Of a stretch of DNA of 36,358 nt, positions 1 to 8,540 are shown in pieces; position 1 is the stretch's first letter, and each line of letters begins with the position of its first letter. The translations under genes were made by a program, and so were the position numbers. The DNA is from Polaromonas sp. (GTDB lineage: Bacteria; Pseudomonadota; Gammaproteobacteria; Burkholderiales; Burkholderiaceae_C): the NCBI GenBank assembly GCA_013205645.1, contig JABMMH010000085.1:1-36358 (forward strand), read 5' to 3'. A model generated the notes under the pieces. That model did not search any database and was not told the origin of the DNA. It saw nothing but the letters and a program-made list of their open reading frames with translations.

Positions 1-931
1 CCGTCGTCTTGCCGTACAGCGCTGTCAGATCAGCCGCCGCTACGCTCGCATCACCCACCGTGATGCTGTAAGCGTTGCCTGTCTCTGTCAAATTAGCCAG
101 CGTGGCCATGTCGTTGTTCACGATCGTTGCAGTGACTACACCGCTGGTGACAGCCGCAATATCGTTCGCCTGCCCCACCGCGACGGTACCGCTGAGCGCT
201 ACCGCTTCGTTGTTCAAGCCTGTGATTTCAACTGAGGCATACACGGCAGCGACGTCTGTGTAGCTACCGCGAACAGTGGTGACCGAGCTGGCATCGATCA
301 GACCGCTGGTGTTGTAGTCAATGACCAGTACGTTGGCGCTGTCGACCGTGGTATTAGTCAGCGTGACCGGAACATCCACCGGCAGGTTAAAACCACGTGA
401 GGTGATGGCTCTGGCTGTGTCGACATCTGAGCCGGTGATACGCGTGAGGTAAGTGCCGTCGGCAAGCGCCACGGTGTTGGCATCAATCGTATTCAAGTCA
501 CTGGCAGCGGCGGTTCCTGCATCTAGCGTGACCCCTACATTTCGGGCAGTGTCGATGGTGGCGGCGCTGATGGCGATGGCCACGTCATGGGCAGTCCCCA
601 CGAGCAGCGTCACGGCAGTGGCGACAACATTGACGGTCGTTTTCCCATCCAAGGTGTTCAGCGCACCGGCGTTGACCGTTGCATCAGTCACAGTGATGTA
701 GAAGGCGTTGCCACCCGATGAAGCATTGCCATTCACGGGCGTGTTGTCCGTCAGGTTGGCCAGCGTGACCATGTCGTGCTCGGCGATCGTGGCGGTGACA
801 ACGCCGGTGGTGGCAGCAGCCACCACGTTGGCTTGCACCACGGTCACTGAGGCATCCGTCACCGTGACCGTCTCGTTACCCAGACCCGTGATGCCGGCGG
901 AGCTATAGGCTGCAGTAACGTCAACGTAGCT
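1..931 (-). repeat. 222-residue (666-bp) tandem repeats within the adhesin
   Basis: The protein segment beginning SYVDVTAAY (Ser codon at 931) recurs as SYTDVAAVY (Ser codon at 265), exactly 666 bases later. Shared landmarks are ITGLxNE, GVVTATI, MxTLANLT, YxITVxDA and GKTT. The second copy is cut by the window edge. A diverged half-copy (GVITATL, LANI, YAITLS, LDAKTS) lies just upstream at about 932-1190, so the array probably grew by unequal duplication and continues to the left. Confidence 0.8.
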
Positions 932-2290
932 GCCGGTGACGTCCGTGACACTGGCGGCATTGATGGCGACACTGGTTTTGGCATCCAACGCCAGCAAATC
1001 CGCAGCCGCCACCGAACCGGCATTGGACAGGGTGATGGCGTAGGCATTCACGTCGCTGTCTGTCAGCGCAGCCTTAATGTTGGCCAGCGTGTCTGTGGTC
1101 AGAGTGGCGGTGATGACACCGGTGTGCGGCAAGGCCAGGGTGTTGGCCTGGGTTGCAGTGACGGTTTCGTTCAGGGTGACGTTGAAGTCACCAACGTTGT
1201 TGTACCCGGCGATGGTCATCGCATTGGCCAGCGATGTCGAGCCGATGATGGTTATTTTTCCGATGGCGTCTTGCGACCCAGTGGCCAAGTGAGACATGTA
1301 AGCAATCACGTCGGTTGCCGTACCTGAAATGTCGGTTTGCAATAGGGAGGCCTGTAGCAGCGTCGCTTGACCGGTCACGTTGCTGTTTTGCGCGGCCAGC
1401 ACGGTCGCCGTCCCGGAGTCGATGCCAGTGATGGCGGCAAGCTGGACTACGCTGGTCAAGTCCACCAAAGGCGTACCCGGTGTTGACAGGGCTTTGGCCG
1501 TGATGATGGCGGCCAGCGAATTCATCGCGGTGGTGCCATTGGTGCCACCGCCGGCAGCGGTCATCGCGTTGGCGACTACTTGACCTGCTTTGTAGACCGC
1601 CAGATCCGTCGTGGGGTCCAAGGTCAAAATGTTTTTGCCAGTCAAACCAAAAGCACCTTGCACCAAGGCCAGCGCTTGCGCTTGGGTTTTGCCGCCGCCG
1701 TCAACCGACATCAAACGCTGGACCAAGGTGGTCAGTGGACTGATGATGGCGCCGTCAGGTGCTGTCAAGGTGTTGATGAAATGATGACCACTGAGGATGT
1801 CAGTACCGCCGACCGATTTCATGTCGCCTGTGCCGGTCAAGCCCGCAAAATGACCCTTTCCATCCGTGGTCACGACAGCCCCGGTTTGGCTCCCGTTGGT
1901 GCGCGTCACCGTAGCGCCACTGATAGCACCGTCAATCACATAACCGCTGCTCGTCGTTGGCTGCAACACGCCGCCGCCGCCACCGCCGCAAGCGGCCAAT
2001 GGCAATATCAGCAGCGTTGACAGGCCCATGCCCACGGGTCGTTTGTGTTTGGCTGTCCACTCACGCACAAAGGCCAAAAAGTCCGCCTGGCCCTGCGGTA
2101 ACTCAACGCGGGTAACGCCACTGCCTGACTGTTGGGCGAGTAATTCGAGAGCCTCCAGAGGCTGGTCCTGCGTGGCCACACGCACGTCAGCCAGCACAGC
2201 CGAACCCACCAAGGCTTGCTCCATGCCTGCGCTTTCAACAATTGAATTGACGGCTGAACGATTGACATTTTTAGGAGTACGTTTAGTCAT
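1..2290 (-). CDS. Large repetitive secreted adhesin, N-terminal part (C-terminus off the left edge)
   Basis: An open frame of 763 codons runs from ATG at 2290 off the left edge. AGG lies 8 bases upstream of the start. Residues 1-82 form a non-repetitive, mixed-charge domain. A short basic stretch (KHKRP, 81-85) and a hydrophobic segment end in a lipobox-like LAAC with Cys101, followed by six glycines. From there the protein is Thr/Ala/Val/Asp-rich and repetitive, with a 222-residue unit visible at the distal end. Composition and repeats resemble large type I secreted adhesins of betaproteobacteria. The gene lies 64 bp downstream of a complete type I secretion operon on the same strand, so it is the likely substrate. 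The C-terminal secretion signal and any RTX repeats would be outside the window. The lipobox suggests N-terminal membrane retention, but this is inference. The exact family is not identified. Confidence 0.8.
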   Translation of the reverse strand, partial: MTKRTPKNVNRSAVNSIVESAGMEQALVGSAVLADVRVATQDQPLEALELLAQQSGSGVTRVELPQGQADFLAFVREWTAKHKRPVGMGLSTLLILPLAACGGGGGGVLQPTTSSGYVIDGAISGATVTRTNGSQTGAVVTTDGKGHFAGLTGTGDMKSVGGTDILSGHHFINTLTAPDGAIISPLTTLVQRLMSVDGGGKTQAQALALVQGAFGLTGKNILTLDPTTDLAVYKAGQVVANAMTAAGGGTNGTTAMNSLAAIITAKALSTPGTPLVDLTSVVQLAAITGIDSGTATVLAAQNSNVTGQATLLQASLLQTDISGTATDVIAYMSHLATGSQDAIGKITIIGSTSLANAMTIAGYNNVGDFNVTLNETVTATQANTLALPHTGVITATLTTDTLANIKAALTDSDVNAYAITLSNAGSVAAADLLALDAKTSVAINAASVTDVTGSYVDVTAAYSSAGITGLGNETVTVTDASVTVVQANVVAAATTGVVTATIAEHDMVTLANLTDNTPVNGNASSGGNAFYITVTDATVNAGALNTLDGKTTVNVVATAVTLLVGTAHDVAIAISAATIDTARNVGVTLDAGTAAASDLNTIDANTVALADGTYLTRITGSDVDTARAITSRGFNLPVDVPVTLTNTTVDSANVLVIDYNTSGLIDASSVTTVRGSYTDVAAVYASVEITGLNNEAVALSGTVAVGQANDIAAVTSGVVTATIVNNDMATLANLTETGNAYSITVGDASVAAADLTALYGKTT

Positions 2291-2345
2291 GGCGGTTACC
2301 TGTGGCGATTAAATTTAAAAAATCAATGAAGAGATAAAACGGTGC

Positions 2346-2364
2346 TGAACGCGATCAGCGTTCA
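2346..2364 (-). terminator. Weak hairpin between T1SS genes and adhesin (possible attenuator)
   Basis: A perfect 7-bp stem (TGAACGC / GCGTTCA) with a 5-base loop overlaps the stop codon of the HlyD-type gene. On the minus strand it is followed a few bases later by a short run of four T. The U-tract is poor, so this may reduce readthrough into the adhesin gene rather than end the transcript. Confidence 0.3.
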
Positions 2365-3689
2365 CGGAAAGCTTTGTCCTGCAAGCGCAGAACGGGTGTG
2401 AAAAGGTATTGAAGAACGGAGCGTTTACCAACGACAACGTCGACCTCAGCGACCATGCCAGGCATGACGTCTAAGATTTTTCCGTTCTTGGCTTTGAGCA
2501 AACTGGTGGTGCGCACTTCGATCGGGAAGGAGCGTTTTCCACCGCTGGGGCCACCGTTTTGCGGCATCTCAATCGAGTCGGCGCTGATGGTGACGACCTC
2601 GCCGTCCATCGAGCCAAAGCGCGTCGCGTCATAGGCTGTGAGCTTGACTTTGGCGGTTTGTCCGGGGTGCAAAAAGGCGATGTCTTCAGGGCGCATCTGC
2701 GCTTCGACCATCAGGGTGTCGTCGGCGGGAACAATCTCAATCAACGTGGCCCCTGGCTGCGCCACCGAGCCCACCGTGGTGATGGCCACTTGCTTGACAA
2801 TGCCGCGCACCGGGGAGCGCAACTCGCCGCGGTTGACACGGTCTTCACGGGCGGGGAGAGCTTGCTCAACCTCGACCATTTTGGCAGTGACCAACGAGAG
2901 ATCTTTCAGTGCATCGCTGCGAAAACGTTCGCGCTGCGCATCTGCGCGGCCTTGGGCTTCTTGAATTCCGGCACGGTGCCGCACGCTGGCGAGTTCGGCG
3001 TTTTGGTACTGCCCCTCAAGGTCGACCACGCTGCGACGCAAGCGGATCAAGCTGGTTTCGGGCTCAATGCCTTTCTTCACCAGGGGTTCAACCAGGGCCA
3101 TCTCTTGACGCACCAAAACCAGTGAACGACCGGCATTGGCCATGACAGCCTGGGATTCGGCGAGCTCTGACTGCCGCTGGGCCAATTGCTGGCGCAGCAC
3201 TTGCAGATCGGCTTCGAACTCGATCTTGCGGGCCAGATAAAGCCGCTCTTGCACCAACACCACGGCGGGCGCTGCCTTGCGCAGCGCATCAGGCCATTGA
3301 GGCTCTTGTCCACGCGCAGCAGCCGTGAGTCGATAAATTTCGGCACTCAGGCTGTTTTGTTGTTGCTGCATCTGGTTGCGGTCACTGGTGGTGCGTGTGG
3401 TGTCGAGCTCCATCAAGATGTCGCCCTCTTCCACCAAGGCACCGCGACGCACATGGACCTTGGTGACAATACCGCCGTCATAGCTTTGCAACTGCTGCAC
3501 CTTGCCGCTCGGGATCACCTTGCCTTCACCGCGCACCACTTCATCGAGCTCCGTGAAGGTGGCCCAGAACATCATGAAGACAAAAAAGACAGCGATGACG
3601 ATGAACAGCATGCTCGACGTCGGGCGCCTGTTGCTGTTGGCCAGTTTGAAAAGCCGATTTTTGAAACCGGATGAAGTTGAATCAGACAT
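2355..3689 (-). CDS. Type I secretion periplasmic adaptor (HlyD/LapC family)
   Basis: 444 residues. The adaptor links the inner-membrane ABC exporter to the TolC-like channel. A short cytoplasmic N-terminus is followed by one membrane segment at about residues 25-45 (FIVIAVFFVFMMF). Next come a biotinyl-lipoyl-like half motif (GEGKVIPSG, then GGIVTKVHVRRGALVEEGD), a long Gln/Arg/Glu-rich coiled coil at about 100-270, and the second lipoyl half and beta-barrel (GELRSPVRGIVKQV, then GMVAEVDVVVG). The length fits the family. I chose ATG at 3689 (MSDSTSS) rather than a 39-codon upstream extension because that extension lies inside the ABC gene and is proline-rich, unlike the family. The start overlaps the ABC transporter stop by 8 bases, suggesting translational coupling. 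Confidence 0.93.
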   Translation of the reverse strand: MSDSTSSGFKNRLFKLANSNRRPTSSMLFIVIAVFFVFMMFWATFTELDEVVRGEGKVIPSGKVQQLQSYDGGIVTKVHVRRGALVEEGDILMELDTTRTTSDRNQMQQQQNSLSAEIYRLTAAARGQEPQWPDALRKAAPAVVLVQERLYLARKIEFEADLQVLRQQLAQRQSELAESQAVMANAGRSLVLVRQEMALVEPLVKKGIEPETSLIRLRRSVVDLEGQYQNAELASVRHRAGIQEAQGRADAQRERFRSDALKDLSLVTAKMVEVEQALPAREDRVNRGELRSPVRGIVKQVAITTVGSVAQPGATLIEIVPADDTLMVEAQMRPEDIAFLHPGQTAKVKLTAYDATRFGSMDGEVVTISADSIEMPQNGGPSGGKRSFPIEVRTTSLLKAKNGKILDVMPGMVAEVDVVVGKRSVLQYLFTPVLRLQDKAFRER

Positions 3690-5841
3690 AAGAGGGGGAT
3701 GCAGCAATGGCACCTGCATTGGCGCTGGCATGGGCCGCGCTCGGGGTGGACGGGGTTTGCATGACCATGGCTTTGGGGCCGTCGGCGACGACCTTGCCTT
3801 TGTCAAGAATGATCACGCGGTCAACCAGCTCCAAAAGGCTGGTGCGGTGCGTGATGATGATCAGGGTCTTGTCGGCGCAGTGGCTCTTGAGGGACTGCAA
3901 AACCTGTTTTTCGGTCTGCACATCCATCATGCTGGTGGGCTCGTCCATCACCAGGAGGGGCGGATTGCCGACCAGTGCGCGGGCAATGGTGATGGCTTGT
4001 TTTTGACCACCTGACAGGCCTTCGCCTTTCTCACCCAGCACCATGTCGTAGCCCAACGGGTGTTGGCTTGAGAACTCATGCACACCGGCGACTTTGGAGG
4101 CTTCCAAAATAGCGGCGTCGCTGGGGCGATAACCGCCAATGGCGATGTTCTGCCGCAGCGTGCCCGAGACCAGCCAGATGTCTTGCTGAACCACACCGAT
4201 GTTGGCGCGCAGGTCTGAGGGGTTGATCTGACGCAGGTCGGTGTCGTCGGCCAACACCAAACCCTCGTCTTGCTCATACAGGCCGAGCAGCAAGCGCGCC
4301 ACCGTGCTTTTGCCAGAACCAATGCGGCCGAGGATGGCGACTTTTTCACCGGGCTGGATGCGCAGCGAGATTTGGTTCAGCGCGTTTTGCTGCTGGTCCG
4401 GGTAACGGAAGCTGACGTCGCGCAACTCAAGAGCGCCACTCAAGTGCGGGCGACTGACGTAGTGACGACCGGCTGCGTGGTCTGTACCGGCGCGCATGAC
4501 GCTGTCAAGGGACTGGTACGAGGTCCGTGCCTGGTTCATGCGGGTGAGGATCTGCGTCAGCTGCGCCAACGGGGCCAGCGCTCTGCCACACAGCATGGTC
4601 GAGGCAATCAGCGCACCCATCGATATTTGCCCACCGACGATCAGGAAGACACCGTACACGACCATCAAAATTTGTGCGGCTTGCTGAATGAAGCCCGCGG
4701 CATTGACCACCAGATGCGAGACGCGGCGGCTGCGCATGCCGGTGCTTGACTGATCACGGATGCAGCTTTCCCAACGCTCGCGCAGCAGCGGACCGGCACC
4801 GGAAGTCTTGACGGTTTCAAGTCCACTGATGGCTTCCACCAACACGCCCTGCTTGCTTTGGCCTTGCTCGTAAGCCTCTTTGGTATAACGCTTCAGCAGC
4901 GGCTGCACCACCACGCCGAGCAAGATGATGGCCGGCACGGCGATCAACGGAACGATGCCGAGCGGGCCGGCCACCATGTAAATCACCACCAGGAAAAAGA
5001 TCGCAAAGGGCAGGTCGACCAGCGTCGCCAAGGTGGCCGAGGTGAAAAACTCGCGCAGGGTTTCGAATTCGCGCAGGGTGTTGGCAAAACCACCGGCAGA
5101 GCCTTTGCGGTTGACCAACTTCATGTCCAACATCTGGTCAAAAATGCGCTGCCCAATCAGCTGGTCGGCATGGTGGCCGGCGTCGTCAATGAAGACCGCT
5201 CGCAGGCTCTTGATGATGAAGTCCACCACCAGCGCCACCATCACGCCAAAAGTCAAGGCAATCAGCGAGTCAACCGCCTGGCTGGGCAAAATACGGTCGT
5301 AAACCACCATCGTGAAGATGGACGTGGTCAAGGCCAAAAAGTTTATCAACACGGCTGCTGTGGCGACCTGCGCATAAGACCACTTGCTTTGTTTGAGCGC
5401 GCTCCAAAACCAATGCCCTTGCGCTTCGGCGGCCGCCGCGCTGACAGGCCGCGTGTGGCTAACCAGTGAACGCACTTGGATCGCCATGCCGCTGTAGTCG
5501 GCTTGCAAATGCGCCAGCGTGAACTCGACGGAACGGTCGCCATAGCGAGCGTCCATGACGTCAAACAGATCGTCTGAAAGGCGCTGCATCAGCACCAGCG
5601 CGTGGCCGTCTTGCTGCATCAACACCAGGGGCAACTGATTGGATGTCACCGTTGCCAAGTCTTGCGGCGACAACGCACAACCCATCCCCAGCCGCTGCGC
5701 CACCTGCATGAACTGCTCGACCGTCATGCCTTGGTTGATACCCACGGCAAACGACCGCACGGTGGCTTCCGACACAGGCAGCTGAAAGTGCTGCGCCAAA
5801 TGGAGCAGACACTTTTCTAAAGAATCATGACCGGTCAACAT
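3682..5841 (-). CDS. Type I secretion ABC exporter (LapB/LssB type, C39-like domain)
   Basis: 719 residues. This inner-membrane permease-ATPase powers one-step export of the adhesin. Residues 1-130 form a C39-like domain lacking the protease Cys-box context, so it should bind substrate rather than cleave it. Membrane segments lie between about 155 and 425. The nucleotide-binding domain has Walker A GRIGSGKST (505-513), signature LSGGQ (609-613), Walker B LLVMDE (629-634) and the H-loop His665. Arg after the first Walker A glycine (GRIGSGKS) is typical of the LssB subfamily. The C-terminal 25 residues are Ala/Ser-rich and probably dispensable. It starts 15 bp after the TolC-like gene and overlaps the adaptor gene by 8 bp. 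Confidence 0.95.
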   Translation of the reverse strand: MLTGHDSLEKCLLHLAQHFQLPVSEATVRSFAVGINQGMTVEQFMQVAQRLGMGCALSPQDLATVTSNQLPLVLMQQDGHALVLMQRLSDDLFDVMDARYGDRSVEFTLAHLQADYSGMAIQVRSLVSHTRPVSAAAAEAQGHWFWSALKQSKWSYAQVATAAVLINFLALTTSIFTMVVYDRILPSQAVDSLIALTFGVMVALVVDFIIKSLRAVFIDDAGHHADQLIGQRIFDQMLDMKLVNRKGSAGGFANTLREFETLREFFTSATLATLVDLPFAIFFLVVIYMVAGPLGIVPLIAVPAIILLGVVVQPLLKRYTKEAYEQGQSKQGVLVEAISGLETVKTSGAGPLLRERWESCIRDQSSTGMRSRRVSHLVVNAAGFIQQAAQILMVVYGVFLIVGGQISMGALIASTMLCGRALAPLAQLTQILTRMNQARTSYQSLDSVMRAGTDHAAGRHYVSRPHLSGALELRDVSFRYPDQQQNALNQISLRIQPGEKVAILGRIGSGKSTVARLLLGLYEQDEGLVLADDTDLRQINPSDLRANIGVVQQDIWLVSGTLRQNIAIGGYRPSDAAILEASKVAGVHEFSSQHPLGYDMVLGEKGEGLSGGQKQAITIARALVGNPPLLVMDEPTSMMDVQTEKQVLQSLKSHCADKTLIIITHRTSLLELVDRVIILDKGKVVADGPKAMVMQTPSTPSAAHASANAGAIAASPSYV

Positions 5842-5856
5842 GTGTACTCGCGCTCT

Positions 5857-7296
5857 TTAATCATTGAATTCGAAGTAGCCGAGTAATTCGCCCAGCCCCT
5901 GGGCTACTGTGAAGTGGGATTGGTCTAACTCGACGCGGGCATCGATCAAACTGTTGGCGGAAGCGACGAGTTCGCGCTGGGCATCGAGCAGGTCAATCAG
6001 CGGCCGACGGCCAATGGCAAATTGCTCAACGTAGGTGCTCATGGCCGCTTCACCGGCTTGCAGAAACATCTCGAGGGCTTTGATGCTTTGACGCTGACTG
6101 GCTGACTTTGAAAACAGGGTGCGCAGGTTGCGGTCGCTCACACCCAGCGCCGCATCGAGGTCGAGCTCGGCTTGGCTTAAACGCTGGGCCACTTGATTGA
6201 CACGGGCGTTGATGACGCCACCATCGAACACGGGGTACGTCAGCTGCATACCGACGGCCACATCGTGATCTCTGAGTCCCAAATTGTTCAACTGGTACTG
6301 CCGGGTGTTCAACTGAAATGCGAGCTTGGGACCGCGGGTGGATTTCTCGGCCGCCAGGTCTTCACGGGTGGCGCTGACCACTTGCCGCAAGCGTTGGAGC
6401 TCAAGGTTTTGCTCGGCAAACTGTGCCAACCATTTTTGTGAGTCAGCCCACTGATCGGCCCTGAGCGGCAGCGGTACAAGCGGGACGGGCTGAGTGCCGT
6501 AGAACTCGCGCCAAGCAGCCTCTGCGCGCCCCAACTCGCCGCGCAGATCAGACAGCGCTACCTGCACTTGGGCATACCGACCCTGTGCACGCAGCATGTC
6601 GGCACGCGAGCTGACCTGACCAGTGACCAACTGGTTGATCATGTCCAGCAGCGTCTGATGGCGCTGTAGGTTGAGCTCAGCCAAGCGAACCTTGTGGGCC
6701 AATGCAGTCACCTCTGCGTAAGCCCTGACGGCGCGCAAGATCAAACCTTCGGCTGAAATTTGCGACGCAGTGAGGTCTGCTTTGGCGCGCATCTGCCCCG
6801 CGTCAATGCGCCGGAACTGAGCGCCGCCGTCATAGATAAGTTGATTCACACCCAGGTAAGCGTTGCTGTTCAGGCTCGACACCGACTGCACCCCGGCGCG
6901 CGGTCTGATGGGTGACTCACCCGCCAAGCCAGCGCTTATCTGAGGCCAGAGCGCACCTTGTAATTCAGCAATCGCGAACTTGGAACGCTCACCCTGTGCT
7001 TGCGCAGAACGGTAAGTAGGATGACGAACAACGGCCTCTCGAACCAGCGTTTTGAAACTAGACTCAACAGCTTGCTGCGGCCCAGCCGCCACGGTCTCAT
7101 TGACACGATAAGACCGAACCACAGCGGAAAAGTCTGTCGATTGGAAAAGGGCTGTTAGCGGTTGTAACTGCGTTGCGGCAGGCGGTATCGAAGCAACCTG
7201 AGCCATCACCGAGCTTGGTAAAAACGATAATAACGATATCGAAAAAACCGTAAGCCATTGACTCAAAATTCGAAAATCGATCAAGCACAAGCGCAT
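5857..7296 (-). CDS. TolC-family outer membrane channel of the T1SS (LapE/AggA-like)
   Basis: 479 residues. It forms the outer-membrane exit duct for the type I exporter. A signal peptide (hydrophobic core LTVFSISLLSFLPSSVMA) ends near residue 32. The rest is long amphipathic helices in two related halves, with the family landmarks YDGG (NQLIYDGGAQ) in the first half, FDGG (YPVFDGGVINARV) in the second, and LIDLLDAQRELV near the C-terminus. I start at ATG 7296 because AAGGAA lies about 9 bases upstream and the signal peptide then has normal length. Upstream in-frame starts at 7344 (ATG) and 7356 (GTG) would add a hydrophilic extension. It is the first gene of the T1SS operon. Confidence 0.93.
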   Translation of the reverse strand: MRLCLIDFRILSQWLTVFSISLLSFLPSSVMAQVASIPPAATQLQPLTALFQSTDFSAVVRSYRVNETVAAGPQQAVESSFKTLVREAVVRHPTYRSAQAQGERSKFAIAELQGALWPQISAGLAGESPIRPRAGVQSVSSLNSNAYLGVNQLIYDGGAQFRRIDAGQMRAKADLTASQISAEGLILRAVRAYAEVTALAHKVRLAELNLQRHQTLLDMINQLVTGQVSSRADMLRAQGRYAQVQVALSDLRGELGRAEAAWREFYGTQPVPLVPLPLRADQWADSQKWLAQFAEQNLELQRLRQVVSATREDLAAEKSTRGPKLAFQLNTRQYQLNNLGLRDHDVAVGMQLTYPVFDGGVINARVNQVAQRLSQAELDLDAALGVSDRNLRTLFSKSASQRQSIKALEMFLQAGEAAMSTYVEQFAIGRRPLIDLLDAQRELVASANSLIDARVELDQSHFTVAQGLGELLGYFEFND

Positions 7297-7553
7297 CAAA
7301 GAAAATTCCTTGTCAAATTTAACCTTATTGATCAGTTCGTTCATCCGAAATAGCACTCCAAATCGACATTTTTAATTTATTGTAGCTTTTAGATTTTTTG
7401 TTAGAGAAAATTAATTTTTATCTTTTTATGCGAAAAGTAAAATTTTGCAATTTATTTGCCGAATGTTGTTAGGTTGCTATTTTTACAATGTGAAAATTGC
7501 TAGCCAAACGCGTCTACACTTTCCCTTTAGTCAATTACTAAAGTTGTCAAAAA
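7297..7553 (-). promoter_or_regulatory. AT-rich divergent intergenic region; candidate T1SS promoter
   Basis: Very AT-rich region between the T1SS operon (minus) and the decayed exonuclease gene (plus). On the minus strand a sigma70-like pair can be drawn: -35 TTGCAA at 7445-7450 and -10 TAAAAA at 7423-7428, spaced 16. A second -10-like TACAAT lies at 7379-7384 without a good -35. These are weak matches in an AT-rich background, so only the presence of a promoter somewhere here is well supported. Confidence 0.4.
7525..7543. repeat. Perfect 7-bp inverted repeat (possible operator)
   Basis: CTTTAGT and ACTAAAG flank a 5-base spacer (CAATT), just before the former exonuclease start and upstream of the T1SS operon on the other strand. 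It has no U-tract, so it is not a terminator. It could be an operator for a dimeric regulator or a relic of the exonuclease promoter. Confidence 0.4.
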
Positions 7554-8333
7554 ATTAGAATTGCCACTTGGAATGTGAATTCACTGTTGGTTCGTCTGCC
7601 GCAGGTGCTGGACTGGCTGGCCGCCAATCCGGTGGAAGCGCTGTGCCTTCAAGAGCTGAAACTGCCAGACGAAAAGTTTCCGCTGCAGGCCCTGCAAGAG
7701 GCCGGCTACAGCCATTGCGCTGTGTTTGGCCAGAAAACCTACAACGGCGTGGCGATCTTGAGTCGCCTGCCTTTGCGCGATGTCAGCAAGAACATCGACG
7801 GCTTTGCCGATGAGCAGTCCCGTGTCATTGCCGCCACACTTGACAGCCCAGACGGTGCGCTGCGGCTAGTGAACGGTTACTTTGTGAATGGTCAAGAACC
7901 GGGCAGTGAGAAGTTTGAATACAAGATGCAGTGGCTGACGGGACTGCGCCACTGGCTAGAAGTAGAGCTCACAAAAACACCAAAATTGGTGTTGGTTGGC
8001 GATTTCAACATCACTTTTGACGATCGCGACACGCACGACCCAGAAGGCCTGCGCGAAACCATTCACCACACGACCGCAGAGCGCGAGCACTTTCAAGGCC
8101 TGCTGGACTTGGGTTTGACCGACGCTTTTCGCCTGTTTGAGCAAGCCGAGAAAAGCTACTCGTGGTGGGACTACCGTGAGTTTGCTTTTCGCCGCAACCG
8201 CGGGTTGCGGATTGACCACATCTTGGTCAGTGAGCCGCTGAAAGCGCAAGTCAGCAGCTGAGTGATCGACAAACTACCGCGCAAGAACGAGCGGCCGAGT
8301 GACCACGTGCCGGTGGTGGTCGAGTTCGGGTAG
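7554..8333 (+). pseudogene. xthA: Exonuclease III, broken: no ATG and an in-frame TGA before the active-site His
   Basis: The reading frame matches exonuclease III (AP endonuclease) from RIATWNVNSL to SDHVPVVVEFG, ending in TAG at 8331. Active-site landmarks are present: WNVN, LQELK, NGYFVNG, GDFNI and RIDHIL. Two lesions are visible. The codon where ATG is expected is ATT (7554); the first usual start in frame is GTG at 7575, which would delete the catalytic WN. TGA at 8259-8261 replaces what is normally a Cys codon and separates the last 23 codons, including the SDH catalytic His. With both intact the protein would be 259 residues, close to the normal 250-270. The conserved tail after the TGA stays in the same frame, so this is a point nonsense change, not a frameshift. 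A functional copy probably exists elsewhere. Confidence 0.85.
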
Positions 8334-8510
8334 CACTCGACGCCTTGCCAGCCCATAAGGCGCTGGTCAAGAAGCCGGTTCATGTGCAGTGGTTACAGGG
8401 TTACTTTGCATTGCAAATCGCTTTGCGCAGTCAGCCTCAAAACCTGTTGAGGGAACAGACCGTAGGCTTTAACCAAGTCTGAGCCGACGGCGGAAACGTC
8501 TCCTCCTGCC

Positions 8511-8540
8511 AAGAGCCGCTTCACGCGGCTCTTTTTGTTT
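8511..8540 (+). terminator. Rho-independent terminator
   Basis: Perfect 9-bp stem AAGAGCCGC / GCGGCTCTT with a TTCAC loop, followed directly by TTTGTTT on the plus strand. The minus strand has no T-run after the stem, so it works rightward. Its likely client is the former exonuclease transcript or an unrecognised small RNA. Confidence 0.85.

Noticed and set aside
1550..1561. TAAG at residues 244-247 of the adhesin, like a LapG protease site
   Set aside because: It lies in an Ala/Gly/Thr-rich stretch where such a tetrapeptide arises easily, there is no recognisable LapA-type retention module, and no lapG or lapD is in the window.
3690..3806. 39-codon N-terminal extension of the HlyD-type protein
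   Set aside because: It lies inside the ABC exporter gene, is Pro/Ala-rich, and is unlike the family; MSDSTSS at 3689 gives the normal length.
4858..5469. Plus-strand open frame of 203 codons
   Set aside because: Antisense to the membrane domain of the ABC exporter, with shadow-type composition.
7491..7506. Sigma54-like sequence on the minus strand (TGGC, seven bases, TTTCA)
   Set aside because: It lacks the GC doublet of the -12 element and has further mismatches, so it is not convincing.
7575..8261. Intact 228-residue exonuclease starting at GTG 7575
   Set aside because: This start removes the catalytic WN of WNVN, and the TGA at 8259 removes the catalytic His; the conserved sequence continues on both sides, so a pseudogene is the better reading.
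8259..8261. TGA recoding (for example selenocysteine) in the exonuclease
   Set aside because: The family has Cys here, but no selenocysteine hairpin is evident and the start codon is also lost, so simple decay explains both.
8341..8362. CGCCTT/AAGGCG stem as a terminator of the exonuclease gene
   Set aside because: Stem of only 6 bp, 10-base loop and no U-tract; the real terminator is at 8511-8540.
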